Below are positions 45,986 through 54,455 of a stretch of DNA of 64,000 bases, piece after piece; the stretch's first letter is position 1, and the number at the start of each line of letters is the position of its first letter. The stretch lies in the NCBI RefSeq assembly GCF_013466425.1, contig NZ_CP059165.1, positions 3,534,001-3,598,000 on the forward strand. The letters run 5' to 3'. The DNA is from Mycobacterium vicinigordonae (GTDB lineage Bacteria; Actinomycetota; Actinomycetes; Mycobacteriales; Mycobacteriaceae). The notes under the pieces were generated by a model. That model ran no database searches and was not told where the DNA came from. It saw only the letters and a program-made list of their open reading frames with translations. Made by a program: the position numbers and the translations under genes.

Positions 45986-47056
45986 TCAACGCATGCGGAG
46001 ACCGTCGGCGCCGAAGAAGTGCAGACGCCCGGGTTGCGCGTGCAGACGCACCCGGCTGCCCTTGCCGGGCGGGTCGTGGCCGTCGGCGCGCGCAATTATC
46101 GGTTTGCCGATCACCTTGTCCGAACCGGTGATTCGTCCGTAGAGGTACGCGTCGGCACCCAGTTCCTCCACCACGTCGACCTCCATCTCGACGCCGACGC
46201 TGCCCAGCTCGAAGTGTTCCGGACGAATGCCGACGACGACCTGCGACGCACAGTCGGTCACCTCGCGCGGCAGCGGAATCGCCCAGCCTCCCAGGGACAC
46301 GACGGAATCGACGATGGGTAGCGTGAACAGGTTCATCGCCGGCGAACCGATGAAGCCGGCGACGAACACATTGCCAGGGTTGCGGTACAGCTCCCGCGGC
46401 GACGCACACTGCTGCAGCACTCCGTCGCACAGCACGGCCACCCGGTCCCCCATCGTCATCGCCTCGACTTGATCGTGGGTGACGTACACCGTGGTCGTAC
46501 CGAGTTGGCGCTGCAGCGCGGCGATCTGGTTGCGGGTCTGCACCCGCAGCTTGGCATCCAGGTTGGACAGCGGCTCGTCCATCAAGAAGACCTGCGGGCG
46601 GCGCACGATCGCGCGGCCCATCGCCACCCGCTGCCGCTGCCCGCCGGAGAGGTCTTTGGGCTTGCGATCCAGATAACCTTCGAGGTCGAGCATTTTCGCT
46701 GCAGCCAATACCCGCTCCCGGATCTCGGGCTTCGCGATATTGGCCACCTTCAATGCGAAGCCCATGTTCTGCGCCACCGTCATGTGCGGGTACAGCGCGT
46801 AGTTCTGAAACACCATGGCGACGTCGCGGTGTTTTGGGTCGACGTTGGTGACGTCGCGCTCACCAATCCTGATGCTGCCGGAGTCCAGGGCTTCCAACCC
46901 GGCGACCATGCGCAGCGACGTCGTCTTGCCACACCCGGACGGCCCCACCAGGACGACGAATTCGCCATCGCCCACATCGAGATCCAGCCGATCCAATGCC
47001 GGTCGGTCCGCGCCCGGGTAGCAGCTTGTCGCCTGCTCAAAAGTCACCGAAGCCAT
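45986..47056 (-). CDS. sugar ABC transporter ATPase (Rv2038c ortholog; UgpC/MalK type)
   Basis: 356 residues. Walker A GPSGCGKTT, Q-loop FQNYALYPHM, signature LSGGQRQRVAMGRAI and Walker B VFLMDEPLSNLDAK are followed by VTHDQVEAMTMGDR. The C-terminal region from about 235 is the TOBE-type regulatory domain of MalK/UgpC ATPases. It energises import of a carbohydrate or polyol. Upstream are two permeases and a lipoprotein receptor, matching Rv2039c, Rv2040c and Rv2041c. Its stop lies 3 nt short of the extended DUF3097 frame. Confidence 0.93.
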   Translation of the reverse strand: MASVTFEQATSCYPGADRPALDRLDLDVGDGEFVVLVGPSGCGKTTSLRMVAGLEALDSGSIRIGERDVTNVDPKHRDVAMVFQNYALYPHMTVAQNMGFALKVANIAKPEIRERVLAAAKMLDLEGYLDRKPKDLSGGQRQRVAMGRAIVRRPQVFLMDEPLSNLDAKLRVQTRNQIAALQRQLGTTTVYVTHDQVEAMTMGDRVAVLCDGVLQQCASPRELYRNPGNVFVAGFIGSPAMNLFTLPIVDSVVSLGGWAIPLPREVTDCASQVVVGIRPEHFELGSVGVEMEVDVVEELGADAYLYGRITGSDKVIGKPIIARADGHDPPGKGSRVRLHAQPGRLHFFGADGLRMR

Positions 47057-47060
47057 CGCC

Positions 47061-47903
47061 CTATCCGCCCAGGCCGGTCATCGCGATACCACGCACAAAT
47101 GAGCGTTGAGCGAACGCATAGACGACCAACAGGGGCAGCAGAATAAGCATCGAGGTCGCCATCAGCACAGGCCAGCGTGCAACGTACTCGCCTCGCAACC
47201 GAACCAGGCCAAGGGTCAGCGTCGCCAGGCTATTGCGCTGAATCATCAATAGCGGCCAGAGAAAATCGTTCCACACACTGACCCAGGTGAGCACCGCCAG
47301 CACCATTACGGCGGGCCGAGCATGCGGAAGCAGGATGCGCCAATATATCTGCCACGGTGAGCAACCGTCGAGAATCGCTGCCTCCTCCAGATCGCTGGGC
47401 AGTGTGCGGAAGAACTGCCGCATCAAAAAAGTGCCGAACGCGCTGCCGAACAGTCCCGGCACGATCATCGCCCACGGTGTGTCGACCCAGCCTACAGCCC
47501 GCATCAGGATGAACTGCGGGATCACCGTCACCGTCAGCGGCACCATCAGCGTGCCGAGATAAAGTACGAACAAGGCGTCGCGGCCTCGAAAATTTAGTCG
47601 CGCAAAGGCATATCCGGCCAGCGAGCAGAAAAATACCTGCCCGGCGGTGACACAGCCCGCGTACAGGACGGTGTTGAAAAACATCCGCCAGAACGGCATG
47701 AGCCCGAACACCTCGGTGTAGTTGGACCAATTCGGGCTGGAAGGAACCAGTTTCGGTTCGCTGATCTCCGCATCATTCTTCAACGATCCCGACAGCGCCC
47801 ACAGGATCGGCGATAGCGCACACCAGGCGATGAAGAGCAGCGCCGCATACAGGACGGCGGCACGAATGCCGTTGCGCAGCAAGGGCCGTTCAACCCAAAC
47901 CAC
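47061..47903 (-). CDS. ABC sugar permease (Rv2039c ortholog; MalG type)
   Basis: 280 residues with six transmembrane helices. The cytoplasmic EAA loop reads DLEEAAILDGCSPWQIYWRILLPHARPA, and NYTEVFGLMPFWRMFFNTVLYA precedes the second helix (in parts). The last helix ends with VVYAFAQRSFVRGI, typical of MalG/UgpE subunits. A GTG at 47903 starts inside the upstream permease gene (14-nt overlap), so the permeases are coupled. Confidence 0.92.
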   Translation of the reverse strand: MVWVERPLLRNGIRAAVLYAALLFIAWCALSPILWALSGSLKNDAEISEPKLVPSSPNWSNYTEVFGLMPFWRMFFNTVLYAGCVTAGQVFFCSLAGYAFARLNFRGRDALFVLYLGTLMVPLTVTVIPQFILMRAVGWVDTPWAMIVPGLFGSAFGTFLMRQFFRTLPSDLEEAAILDGCSPWQIYWRILLPHARPAVMVLAVLTWVSVWNDFLWPLLMIQRNSLATLTLGLVRLRGEYVARWPVLMATSMLILLPLLVVYAFAQRSFVRGIAMTGLGG

Positions 47904-48849
47904 GAGTAGCCTCCCAGGTGTGTCGACGGGAGATCCGCAGCTGCACCACTGTCAACACCAGCAGGATGGCGAAGACCACCCACGCCAGTGCGGAGGCGTA
48001 ACCGAACTCCAGGAACGAGAATGCGTGCTGGAAGAGCATGATGCCGAGTACATAGGTCCCGGCCTCGGGGCCACCGTTGGGCCCATTGAGCACGTAGACG
48101 AGGTCGAAAGACTGGAACGCGTGGATGACCGAGATGACCACGACGAACGACATCGCGCCGCGGATCAGCGGCACCGTGATGGACACGAACTGCCGAACCT
48201 CGCCCGCACCATCGATTTTCGCGGCCTCATAGATCGTCTCCGGAATGCCCTGCATCGCCGCGAGCAGGATCACAGTGGCGAATGGGACGGCGCGCCACAC
48301 GCTGACCAGACACAGGGAGACCATCGCCCAGTGGGGTTCGACCAGCCACGGTATCGGGCTGATGCCAATCCAGCCGAGCATGATGTTTAGCAAGCCGTTG
48401 TCGGTGTTGAAGACGAACTGCCACACCACCGCCATCACCACCGAGGAGATGGCCAGCGGCAGGAAGACGACGGTCCGAAAGAAGCCGATGCCCTTGATCT
48501 TCCGATTCAGGAGACCGGCGACCACAAGGCTGATCACCACGGTGGGCGCCACGGTGCCCATGGTGTAGATGACAGTGTTGCGCATGGCGATCACGAACAA
48601 CGGATCGGAGGTGAACAGGTTACGGAAGTTAGCTAGTCCGACGAATTTGGCCGGAGTGAACATGTCCCACCGCTGCACGCTCATGTACAGCGAGAAGCCG
48701 AGGGGGAACAGCATGAACACGATTACCGCGGCCAGATTCGGTGCGACGAAGAGCCTACCGGCCCACGCCCGTCGGCGCGACACAGTCGGCTTGGCCGGAG
48801 TCGGCTTCGCCGGACCCGCGGAGTCGCGCGGCGAGTGGATGGCGGTCAT
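47890..48849 (-). CDS. ABC sugar permease (Rv2040c ortholog; MalF type)
   Basis: 319 residues with an extended N-terminus. Six helices, the EAA loop YEAAKIDGAGEVRQFVSITVPLIRGAM and NFRNLFTSDPLFVIAMRNTVIYT before the second helix are diagnostic (in parts). Its start overlaps the substrate-binding protein's stop by ATGA, and its end overlaps the second permease. Together with these it builds the transmembrane channel. Confidence 0.92.
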   Translation of the reverse strand: MTAIHSPRDSAGPAKPTPAKPTVSRRRAWAGRLFVAPNLAAVIVFMLFPLGFSLYMSVQRWDMFTPAKFVGLANFRNLFTSDPLFVIAMRNTVIYTMGTVAPTVVISLVVAGLLNRKIKGIGFFRTVVFLPLAISSVVMAVVWQFVFNTDNGLLNIMLGWIGISPIPWLVEPHWAMVSLCLVSVWRAVPFATVILLAAMQGIPETIYEAAKIDGAGEVRQFVSITVPLIRGAMSFVVVISVIHAFQSFDLVYVLNGPNGGPEAGTYVLGIMLFQHAFSFLEFGYASALAWVVFAILLVLTVVQLRISRRHTWEATRGLG

Positions 48850-50174
48850 GGGTTGCGCAGCACCTCGTCGACGGCGCGGGACAGGCCAGTCAGGGAACTC
48901 GCCGGCCGCGAACCCCGCAACACGGGTCCCAAGTTGCGGTCCATCAGCGCCACGATCTTCTCCCAGGCCGGCGTGATCGGCAGGCCCGCCGAAACGGACG
49001 GCCCGTCGGTGAGGACGGCAAGGTTACCGATGCGGCGGTGTGCGTCGGCAAATCCGCCGGAGTGGATCGCCGAATTCAGCACCGGAACGAACAACCCGGA
49101 TTCGGCGATCAGCGCCTGCCCAGCCGGGCCGGATGCGAACTTGACGAATTCCCAAGCCTGTTCCCGGCGTTGGCTCGTCGCCGCGATGGCGAGGCCGGTG
49201 ACGCCGATATTCGAGTGGGCGTCGCCCACAAGTGGTCCCACCGGTAGCGGCGCCACGTCGAAGTCCAGGCCGGGGGCCCGGTCGAAGGTTGGGTAACGCC
49301 AATGTCCGGCAAGGGCCATTGCCGCCCGGCCCGCAGAGAACAGGTCGGCGTTCGACATCGACTGCTGGTCGGAGGCGCTTGGCGAGACCCGGTGTTTGTT
49401 GATCAGGTCGGCGTAGAACTGGACGGCGTCGACGAAGGTATCGTCGTCGAAGTTCAGGTGGGTCGGATCCTTCAGCGGCTGTGACCACGGCACACCGTTG
49501 TTCATCGCGAACAGACCGGCGGCATAGAACGACACCCACGCGTTGACGAACCCCCACTGGGTCACCCGCCCGGTGGAATCCCGCCGGGTCAGTGCCTGCG
49601 CCGCGTCCAAGAATTCGTTGAACCCCCACGTCTGGTGCCAGGTGCGCGGCGGTGGACTGACGCCGGCGGCGGCGAACATCTCCTTGTTGTAGTACAGGAA
49701 ATTGCCCGACCACTGCTCCGGAAAAGCGTATTGACCGCCATTTGGACCGGCAGGGTAGCTGAACGTGTCGTACAACGAGTCGAGGCTGTCCGACTTCAGC
49801 TGCGCGGCGAAAGCCGGGTCGCGGCGCAGCAAGGTGTTGAGGTCCAGCAGGACGCCGCGGTCGGCCAGTTCGGCGTAGCTCAGCTCCCAGGTCATCAACA
49901 CGTCGGGGCATCTGCCGCCGGCGCAGAATGTCGACAACTGTTGCATCACGCCGGGTCCCGACAACAGTGCCCGCACCTTGATGTCGGGGTGCCGGCGCTG
50001 AAATTCGTTGACAACCCGCATTCGGGGACGAATTTCGTCGGGGTTGGCAGCGAAGAAGAAGGTCAGCGCGTCGTCGTCGGAAGCACATCCTGCGGTCCAT
50101 GGCGCCAGTGCGGTCACCGCGACCGCGCCGGCTGCCTTCATCAGGCCGCGTCGTCCGAACGGCTCGCCGAACAT
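48846..50174 (-). CDS. ABC sugar-binding lipoprotein (Rv2041c ortholog)
   Basis: 442 residues from the ATG at 50174. The export signal (FGRRGLMKAAGAVAVTALAPW) ends at TAGCAS, a lipobox with the lipidated Cys, and the paired Arg suggests Tat export. The mature part is a family 1 extracellular solute-binding protein: FQRRHPDIKVRALLSGPG, WELSYAELADRGVLLDL, FPEQWSGNFLYYNKEMF and GLAIAATSQRREQAWEFVKF (in parts). It should trap a carbohydrate outside the membrane for the two permeases and the ATPase. It heads the four-gene coupled operon. Confidence 0.92.
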   Translation of the reverse strand: MFGEPFGRRGLMKAAGAVAVTALAPWTAGCASDDDALTFFFAANPDEIRPRMRVVNEFQRRHPDIKVRALLSGPGVMQQLSTFCAGGRCPDVLMTWELSYAELADRGVLLDLNTLLRRDPAFAAQLKSDSLDSLYDTFSYPAGPNGGQYAFPEQWSGNFLYYNKEMFAAAGVSPPPRTWHQTWGFNEFLDAAQALTRRDSTGRVTQWGFVNAWVSFYAAGLFAMNNGVPWSQPLKDPTHLNFDDDTFVDAVQFYADLINKHRVSPSASDQQSMSNADLFSAGRAAMALAGHWRYPTFDRAPGLDFDVAPLPVGPLVGDAHSNIGVTGLAIAATSQRREQAWEFVKFASGPAGQALIAESGLFVPVLNSAIHSGGFADAHRRIGNLAVLTDGPSVSAGLPITPAWEKIVALMDRNLGPVLRGSRPASSLTGLSRAVDEVLRNP

Positions 50175-50271
50175 GTTGCTCCCGGTCCCGGCCCGCCGGC
50201 CCACTTGATCGGCGGGTTGTGATGTCCTTCATAGCGGATCCGGCTGTGGTATCGCTGCGATACCAGCGCAC

Positions 50272-51144
50272 TCATTGCGGCAACATAAGCGAGGCCCGGC
50301 GGAGGCGCTCACCGTCAGCGGTGATGTCGATGGCCTCGATGCGATCGTCGGCGTCAAACCGTAACTGCAACAACGCTTCCAGGCGATTAGCGGGAGCGAT
50401 CACGATACCCGGGACACCGTCGACGAGCACCACCACGCCGGCCCGGGCCCGGTGCGCGAACCGGCGAGTCTCGGTCGCGACCGCCTTGGCACCCCGTATT
50501 TCGAGCGCAACGCCGGCGGGGACCAGGGCAGGATCGACGGTGCGCACCACATCGGGGGCCAGCAGGTTCAGCAACGTCTGGATGTCACCCCCGCGGGACG
50601 CCGCCAAGAAAGCTTCCACCAACCGGGTGTGGGCTGACGAGCGCGGACTCCGCGTGGCCGGAGCCGGGTGCAGCTGCACCCTGGCCCGACTGGCGAGTTT
50701 CTTTGCCGCCGAAGCAGACCTGCCCAGCGCTTCGCCAATCGCCTCAAACGGGACACCGAACACGTCGTGCAGGACGAAGGCAACGCGCTGGGCCGGCGAC
50801 AGGCGGTCGAGGACCACCAGCAGCGCACGGCTGACCGAGTCCGCCAGCACGACTTCGTCGTCAGCCGCGGCGACAAGCCGATCCAGCTCGCCGGATCCGT
50901 CCAACGGGCGCTCGGCACGGCGACGACGCGCGCGCAACTGGTCGACGGCCTCGCGGGCGGTGATTGTGGTGAACCACCCGGTGAGGTTGTCGACCGAACG
51001 ATAGTCCGCGCTGCTGGCCTTCAACCACGCAGACTGCACCACATCCTCGGCCTCAGCCAGCGAACCGAGCAGGTTGAACGCCACCGACTTCAGGTGCCGT
51101 CGATCGGCTTCGAATCGTGTCGCGAGTTCCTCAAGGGAGTCCAT
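50272..51144 (-). CDS. ECF41-type sigma factor with C-terminal SnoaL-like domain
   Basis: 290 residues. Region 2 (FNLLGSLAEAEDVVQSAWLKA, LTGWFTTITAREAVDQLRARRRRAER) and region 4 (LSPAQRVAFVLHDVFGVPFEAIGEALGRSASAAKKLASRARVQL) are followed by a NTF2/SnoaL-like extension from about residue 170 (TRLVEAFLAASRGGDIQTLLNLLAPDVV), all in parts. This is the architecture of ECF41/SigJ sigma factors, whose extension controls activity instead of an anti-sigma. The divergent DoxX-like gene 88 nt away is a usual ECF41 target. Confidence 0.9.
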   Translation of the reverse strand: MDSLEELATRFEADRRHLKSVAFNLLGSLAEAEDVVQSAWLKASSADYRSVDNLTGWFTTITAREAVDQLRARRRRAERPLDGSGELDRLVAAADDEVVLADSVSRALLVVLDRLSPAQRVAFVLHDVFGVPFEAIGEALGRSASAAKKLASRARVQLHPAPATRSPRSSAHTRLVEAFLAASRGGDIQTLLNLLAPDVVRTVDPALVPAGVALEIRGAKAVATETRRFAHRARAGVVVLVDGVPGIVIAPANRLEALLQLRFDADDRIEAIDITADGERLRRASLMLPQ

Positions 51145-51231
51145 GGGTCACCTTTTTCCAGCGGGCTTCGTCAGAGAGACGACACGTCCATCGGCAGTCC
51201 ACCAGAGACCACCTCGAAGGAGACCGGCACC

Positions 51232-51588
51232 ATGACCATATACACCACCTACCGAATCGTCATCCTCGCCACCGCGGTCATCACCGCTGCGATTGCGGTG
51301 GCCGACCTGATCCCGGCGCAGTTCGTGCTTGCCAATTCAGCACGGGTGAATGTGTCCAGGTCATTGCTGCCAACCTTGGCTGCCCTAAAACTCGCTGGAG
51401 CCGCCGGCTTGGTGATAGGACTGCTCTGGCTGCGGCCAATCGGCATCGCGGCCGCAGCCGGGTTGGTGTTGTTCTTCGTCGGCGCGGTCGTCACGCATAT
51501 CCGGGCGGGTGTGTTGTCCAACATCGCATTTCCCGGCGCCTACTTATTGCTGTCGGCCGTGTCGCTGGCGCTACTGATCTTGTACTGA
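51232..51588 (+). CDS. DoxX-like small membrane protein, probable ECF41 target
   Basis: 118 residues from the ATG at 51232, behind CGAAGGAGACC. Four hydrophobic helices follow: IVILATAVITAAIAVADLIP, LLPTLAALKLAGAAGLVIGLLW, IGIAAAAGLVLFFVGAVVTHI and GAYLLLSAVSLALLILY (in parts). This is a DoxX-like fold often found beside ECF41 sigma factors. The gene is divergent from the sigma factor with an 87-nt gap. One base separates its stop from that of the Rv2042c-like gene. Confidence 0.8.
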   Translation: MTIYTTYRIVILATAVITAAIAVADLIPAQFVLANSARVNVSRSLLPTLAALKLAGAAGLVIGLLWLRPIGIAAAAGLVLFFVGAVVTHIRAGVLSNIAFPGAYLLLSAVSLALLILY

Positions 51589-51589
51589 A

Positions 51590-52387
51590 TCAGGCTGGAA
51601 AATAACGAATTGCGTTGATCTGATGCCCGCGGCGGGGCACATCGGCGAACAGGATTCCGCGGCCATGATCGGAGGAGACCGACGCCACGACCGTGGATCC
51701 CGCTCCAATCAGCTTGGTCCAACGCGTTCCCCGGATCTGCTCGATCAGCTCGCCCGCATCGAGCGGGTCATCGTCACCGAGAGTGACTGGGGCGCCAGGC
51801 GACAACGCCCGTAGGACGGCGGCGGTGTCGCCAGCGCGGACCGCACGCAGGAAGCCTTCCGCCAGCTTCTTGTGCCGGGTGCCGGCGCGTCGGAATCCGG
51901 TCATGAAACCGACCGTGCCGCGGGGGCCCTGATTGCCCAACAGCCCCTTGGCAAGTGCTAAACCCGGTGTCAGCGCCCGCGTTCCGGTCTTGAGGAACTG
52001 CAGCATCATTGCCGGTAACTCCCAATAGGCCCGCAGCCGCTCGACCTGCCAATCGCCGTTTGACCCCCGCAGGTCGTAGCGCAAGAACGCCGGAATGTAC
52101 ATCGTCACCGGAGTTCCCATCGCCACCTCGAGTTCGAGATCACGCAGGACGGACTGGCCCCTGACGATATCGAGGTCGCGGTGAAATCTGATGCCGCGCG
52201 GACCGATGAAGGTGTCGTAGAAGCGGTATATCTGGTCGTGCCCGATGTGGGGGCTCGACCCCACCGGGTCCTCGACCCGTCCGTCGGCGGTGAAAACTTT
52301 GACCCAGGCGTCGCGATCGTGCAGGGCGACCGCTTGCGGCGAGCGTTCCACCACGGCAAGCAGCTCGTCCCGGTTTGTTGTGGTCAT
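51590..52387 (-). CDS. NTF2/SnoaL-like protein (Rv2042c ortholog)
   Basis: 265 residues starting MTTTNRDELLAVVERSPQAV. An N-terminal NTF2-like domain (AWVKVFTADGRVEDPVGSSPHIGHDQIYRFYDTFIG), then a central helical linker and a second SnoaL-like part near 175-260 (AEGFLRAVRAGDTAAVLRALS), in parts. The M. tuberculosis neighbour of pncA, Rv2042c, has the same position. Its ATG overlaps the pncA stop (ATGA), so it is translated from the pncA transcript. Function unknown. Confidence 0.8.
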   Translation of the reverse strand: MTTTNRDELLAVVERSPQAVALHDRDAWVKVFTADGRVEDPVGSSPHIGHDQIYRFYDTFIGPRGIRFHRDLDIVRGQSVLRDLELEVAMGTPVTMYIPAFLRYDLRGSNGDWQVERLRAYWELPAMMLQFLKTGTRALTPGLALAKGLLGNQGPRGTVGFMTGFRRAGTRHKKLAEGFLRAVRAGDTAAVLRALSPGAPVTLGDDDPLDAGELIEQIRGTRWTKLIGAGSTVVASVSSDHGRGILFADVPRRGHQINAIRYFPA

Positions 52388-52947
52388 AGCTGGTTTCCGA
52401 TCAATTCGACACGGGCGGTGCGCATCTCGGATAGCGCGCGCTCGGTCGACGCTACCGTCACACCGGCTGTCAGATCCAGCAGCACCCGGGTGCCGAGGCC
52501 CGCCCGGGCTGCGTCTATTGCGGTGTGCCGGACGCAGTGCTCGATCGCGACGCCAACCACGTCGACCGCGTCGATGTCGCGCTGACGCAGCCACTGCAGC
52601 AGCGGGTTCCCCTGGTCGTCTACACCCTCGAAACCGCTGTAACCCGCGGAGTAGGCACCTTTTCGGAAGACGGCCTCAATGGCGGCGGTGTCGAGGCCGG
52701 GTTCGAAGCCGGCTCCCAGGGTGCCGGCACGACAGTGCGGTGGCCAGGACGTGGCGAAGTCGGGGTGGTCGGAAAAGTGTTCGCCCGGGTCGATGTGGAA
52801 GTCTTTGGTGGCGACAATATGGGCGTAACCCGTTTGACTGGCTAGATAATCGTTGATCGTCCGCGCCAACATGTGCGCGCCCGTGACCGGCACCGGACCG
52901 CCCTCGCAGAAGTCGTTCTGCATGTCGACGATGATCAACGCCCGCAC
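52384..52947 (-). CDS. pncA: nicotinamidase/pyrazinamidase
   Basis: 187 residues from a GTG at 52947. It aligns residue for residue with M. tuberculosis PncA (186 aa). The catalytic triad is Asp8 (LIIVDMQNDF), Lys96 (FRKGAYSAGYSGFEG) and Cys138 (VVGVAIEHCVRHTA). The iron ligands Asp49, His51, His57 and His71 are kept in VATKDFHIDPGEHF and WPPHC. PncA converts nicotinamide to nicotinic acid in NAD salvage and activates pyrazinamide. The position of His57, which is Asp in M. bovis, is His here. Context matches Rv2043c: the Rv2042c-like gene downstream and lipT-lppI further upstream. Confidence 0.97.
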   Translation of the reverse strand: MRALIIVDMQNDFCEGGPVPVTGAHMLARTINDYLASQTGYAHIVATKDFHIDPGEHFSDHPDFATSWPPHCRAGTLGAGFEPGLDTAAIEAVFRKGAYSAGYSGFEGVDDQGNPLLQWLRQRDIDAVDVVGVAIEHCVRHTAIDAARAGLGTRVLLDLTAGVTVASTERALSEMRTARVELIGNQL

Positions 52948-53005
52948 GCTTTATACCCTATCGCCGACGGGTTTGTGGGCGGTCCGGCCGGGGAACACAG
53001 CGCGC

Positions 53006-53971
53006 ATGTTGATCCGCAGAATCGCTCGACCCATGTTGTCAGCTGTCTTCATCGGCCAGGGAGTGGAGGCGCTGCTCAACCCCAAACCCGCAGCTCAAGC
53101 CGCACAACCGACCGTCGACGGGCTGCAGGCGCTGCCCGATTCGGTGAGCGGCAACATCCCCGCCGACGCCGAGAGGTTCGCCCAGATCAACGCGGCCGTT
53201 CAGATCGGCGGCGGGGTGCTGCTGGCCGCTGGCCGCCTGCCCCGGCTGGCCTCGGCGGCCCTGGCTCTGACCGTGATCCCGGGCAACCTTGGCTCACATA
53301 TGTTTTGGGCCGAACCGGACCCGGAGCGCAAGGCCGAAAAGCGGCGGGCGTTCTTGGGTGACGTAAGTCTGCTCGGCGGCCTGATCATTGCTTCGGCCGA
53401 TACCGCGGGCAAACCGTCGCTGGGTTGGCGAGGCCGACGGGCCGCTGAGCGGCTCTCCGAGCGAGTGTCGGGTTCGGATTCGGAGTTCGGCGAGAAGATC
53501 GTGCACGGTTTGCAGGTCGGTGCCGAGCGCAGCCGCGAGCTGGCCAGCACCGCCGCCGAACGCAGCGCCCCCTATGCCGAAGCAGCACTCGAGCGGGGCC
53601 GTGAATTGGCCAGCACCGCCGCCGAGAAAACCGCGCCGTACGCGAAGAAGGCGCGCAAGCGTAGCGAAGAACTAGCCAGCACGGCCGTCGAGAAGAGCGC
53701 ACCGTATGCCAAGAAGGCCCGCAAACGTGGCGAGAAGCTGGCCGACACTGCGCTCGAGCGGGGTGCGGAACTCGCCGAGACCGCGCGGCACCGCGGCGAG
53801 AAGCTGGCCGACACCGCACTCGAGCGGGGCGCAGAACTCGCCGAGACCGCGCGGCACCGCGGCGCCCGCCTGGCGGATACGGCGGTGGCCAGGGGAAACG
53901 AATTCGCCGAGACGGCCCGGGACCGTCTCGATGACGAGCTCAGCAGCCGCCGCAAGCGGTGGAAGCGCTAG
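53006..53971 (+). CDS. DoxX-family membrane protein with C-terminal 22-residue helical repeats
   Basis: 321 residues from the ATG at 53006. The first part is a DoxX-like membrane unit: RPMLSAVFIGQGVEALLNP, AAVQIGGGVLLAAGRLPRL, ALALTVIPGNLGSHMFW and VSLLGGLIIASADT (in parts). From about residue 175 come six 22-residue repeats built on the 11-mer RGxELAxTAxx, with charged and small residues alternating as in an amphipathic helix. The C-terminus is very basic (SSRRKRWKR). The start lies 58 nt from the divergent pncA. Its last 32 nt overlap the convergent gluconokinase gene. DoxX members occur in thiol-redox complexes; the repeat extension is not typical. Confidence 0.82.
   Translation: MLIRRIARPMLSAVFIGQGVEALLNPKPAAQAAQPTVDGLQALPDSVSGNIPADAERFAQINAAVQIGGGVLLAAGRLPRLASAALALTVIPGNLGSHMFWAEPDPERKAEKRRAFLGDVSLLGGLIIASADTAGKPSLGWRGRRAAERLSERVSGSDSEFGEKIVHGLQVGAERSRELASTAAERSAPYAEAALERGRELASTAAEKTAPYAKKARKRSEELASTAVEKSAPYAKKARKRGEKLADTALERGAELAETARHRGEKLADTALERGAELAETARHRGARLADTAVARGNEFAETARDRLDDELSSRRKRWKR
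53528..53923 (+). repeat. six tandem 66-bp (22-codon) repeats in the DoxX-like gene
   Basis: Six in-frame units of 66 bp start at 53528, 53594, 53660, 53726, 53792 and 53858. Units 4 and 5 are almost identical in DNA; units 1-3 form a second subgroup (with ASTAxE and APYA), and unit 6 is the most diverged. Each unit is itself a doubled 11-mer. The 11-residue period is that of amphipathic or LEA/apolipoprotein-type helices. Confidence 0.85.
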
Positions 53972-54455
53972 CCAGGTAGTTGTCGACTATCGCGTGCACG
54001 TCGAGTCCGTCGACGTTGACGCGAATTCCGGGCTCGTCGGTGCCCAACGGCTGCAGCGCGTCGAACTGTGACTGCATCAGGGTCTTCGGCATGAAGTGAT
54101 GCCGCCTGACAGCCAATCGCGCTGCGATCACGCCAGGTGAGGCGCTCAGGTGCAGGAATCGCACGGACGGGTTGTGGTCGCGAAGTTGATCCCGGTATCG
54201 GCGCTGGAGCGCCGAGCAGCTCACGACGCCCCGATGCGTGGCCAGCCACTGACCGACCCGCTGCAGCCAGGGGAAACGGTCGTCGTCGCCCAGTGGTTCA
54301 CCCGCGGACATCTTCGTGACATTCTCCGGTGAGTGCAGGGTATCGGCGTCCAGGAACGGGAGCCCCAACCGCCGGGCGAGCGCGATGCCGACGGTCGACT
54401 TGCCGGATCCGGAGACACCCATCACAACGACTGGCTGCGATTCCATTCCATCCAT
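53940..54455 (-). CDS. gluconokinase
   Basis: 171 residues. Walker A GVSGSGKST is followed by LGLPFLDADTLHSPENVTKMSAGEPLGDDDR, a gluconokinase signature, and then by VVSCSALQRRYRDQLR, LHLSASPGVIAARL and MPKTLMQSQFDALQPL (in parts). It phosphorylates D-gluconate to 6-phosphogluconate for the pentose-phosphate route. It overlaps the upstream APH-like gene by 34 nt and the convergent DoxX-like gene by 32 nt, so space is unusually tight. The ATG at 54446 is an alternative start. Confidence 0.9.
   Translation of the reverse strand: MDGMESQPVVVMGVSGSGKSTVGIALARRLGLPFLDADTLHSPENVTKMSAGEPLGDDDRFPWLQRVGQWLATHRGVVSCSALQRRYRDQLRDHNPSVRFLHLSASPGVIAARLAVRRHHFMPKTLMQSQFDALQPLGTDEPGIRVNVDGLDVHAIVDNYLASASTACGGC

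Noticed and set aside
45036..46430. 464-residue minus-strand frame covering DUF3097 plus upstream sequence
   Set aside because: The upper part is a shadow of the ABC ATPase; the real protein begins at 45863 or at most 45989.
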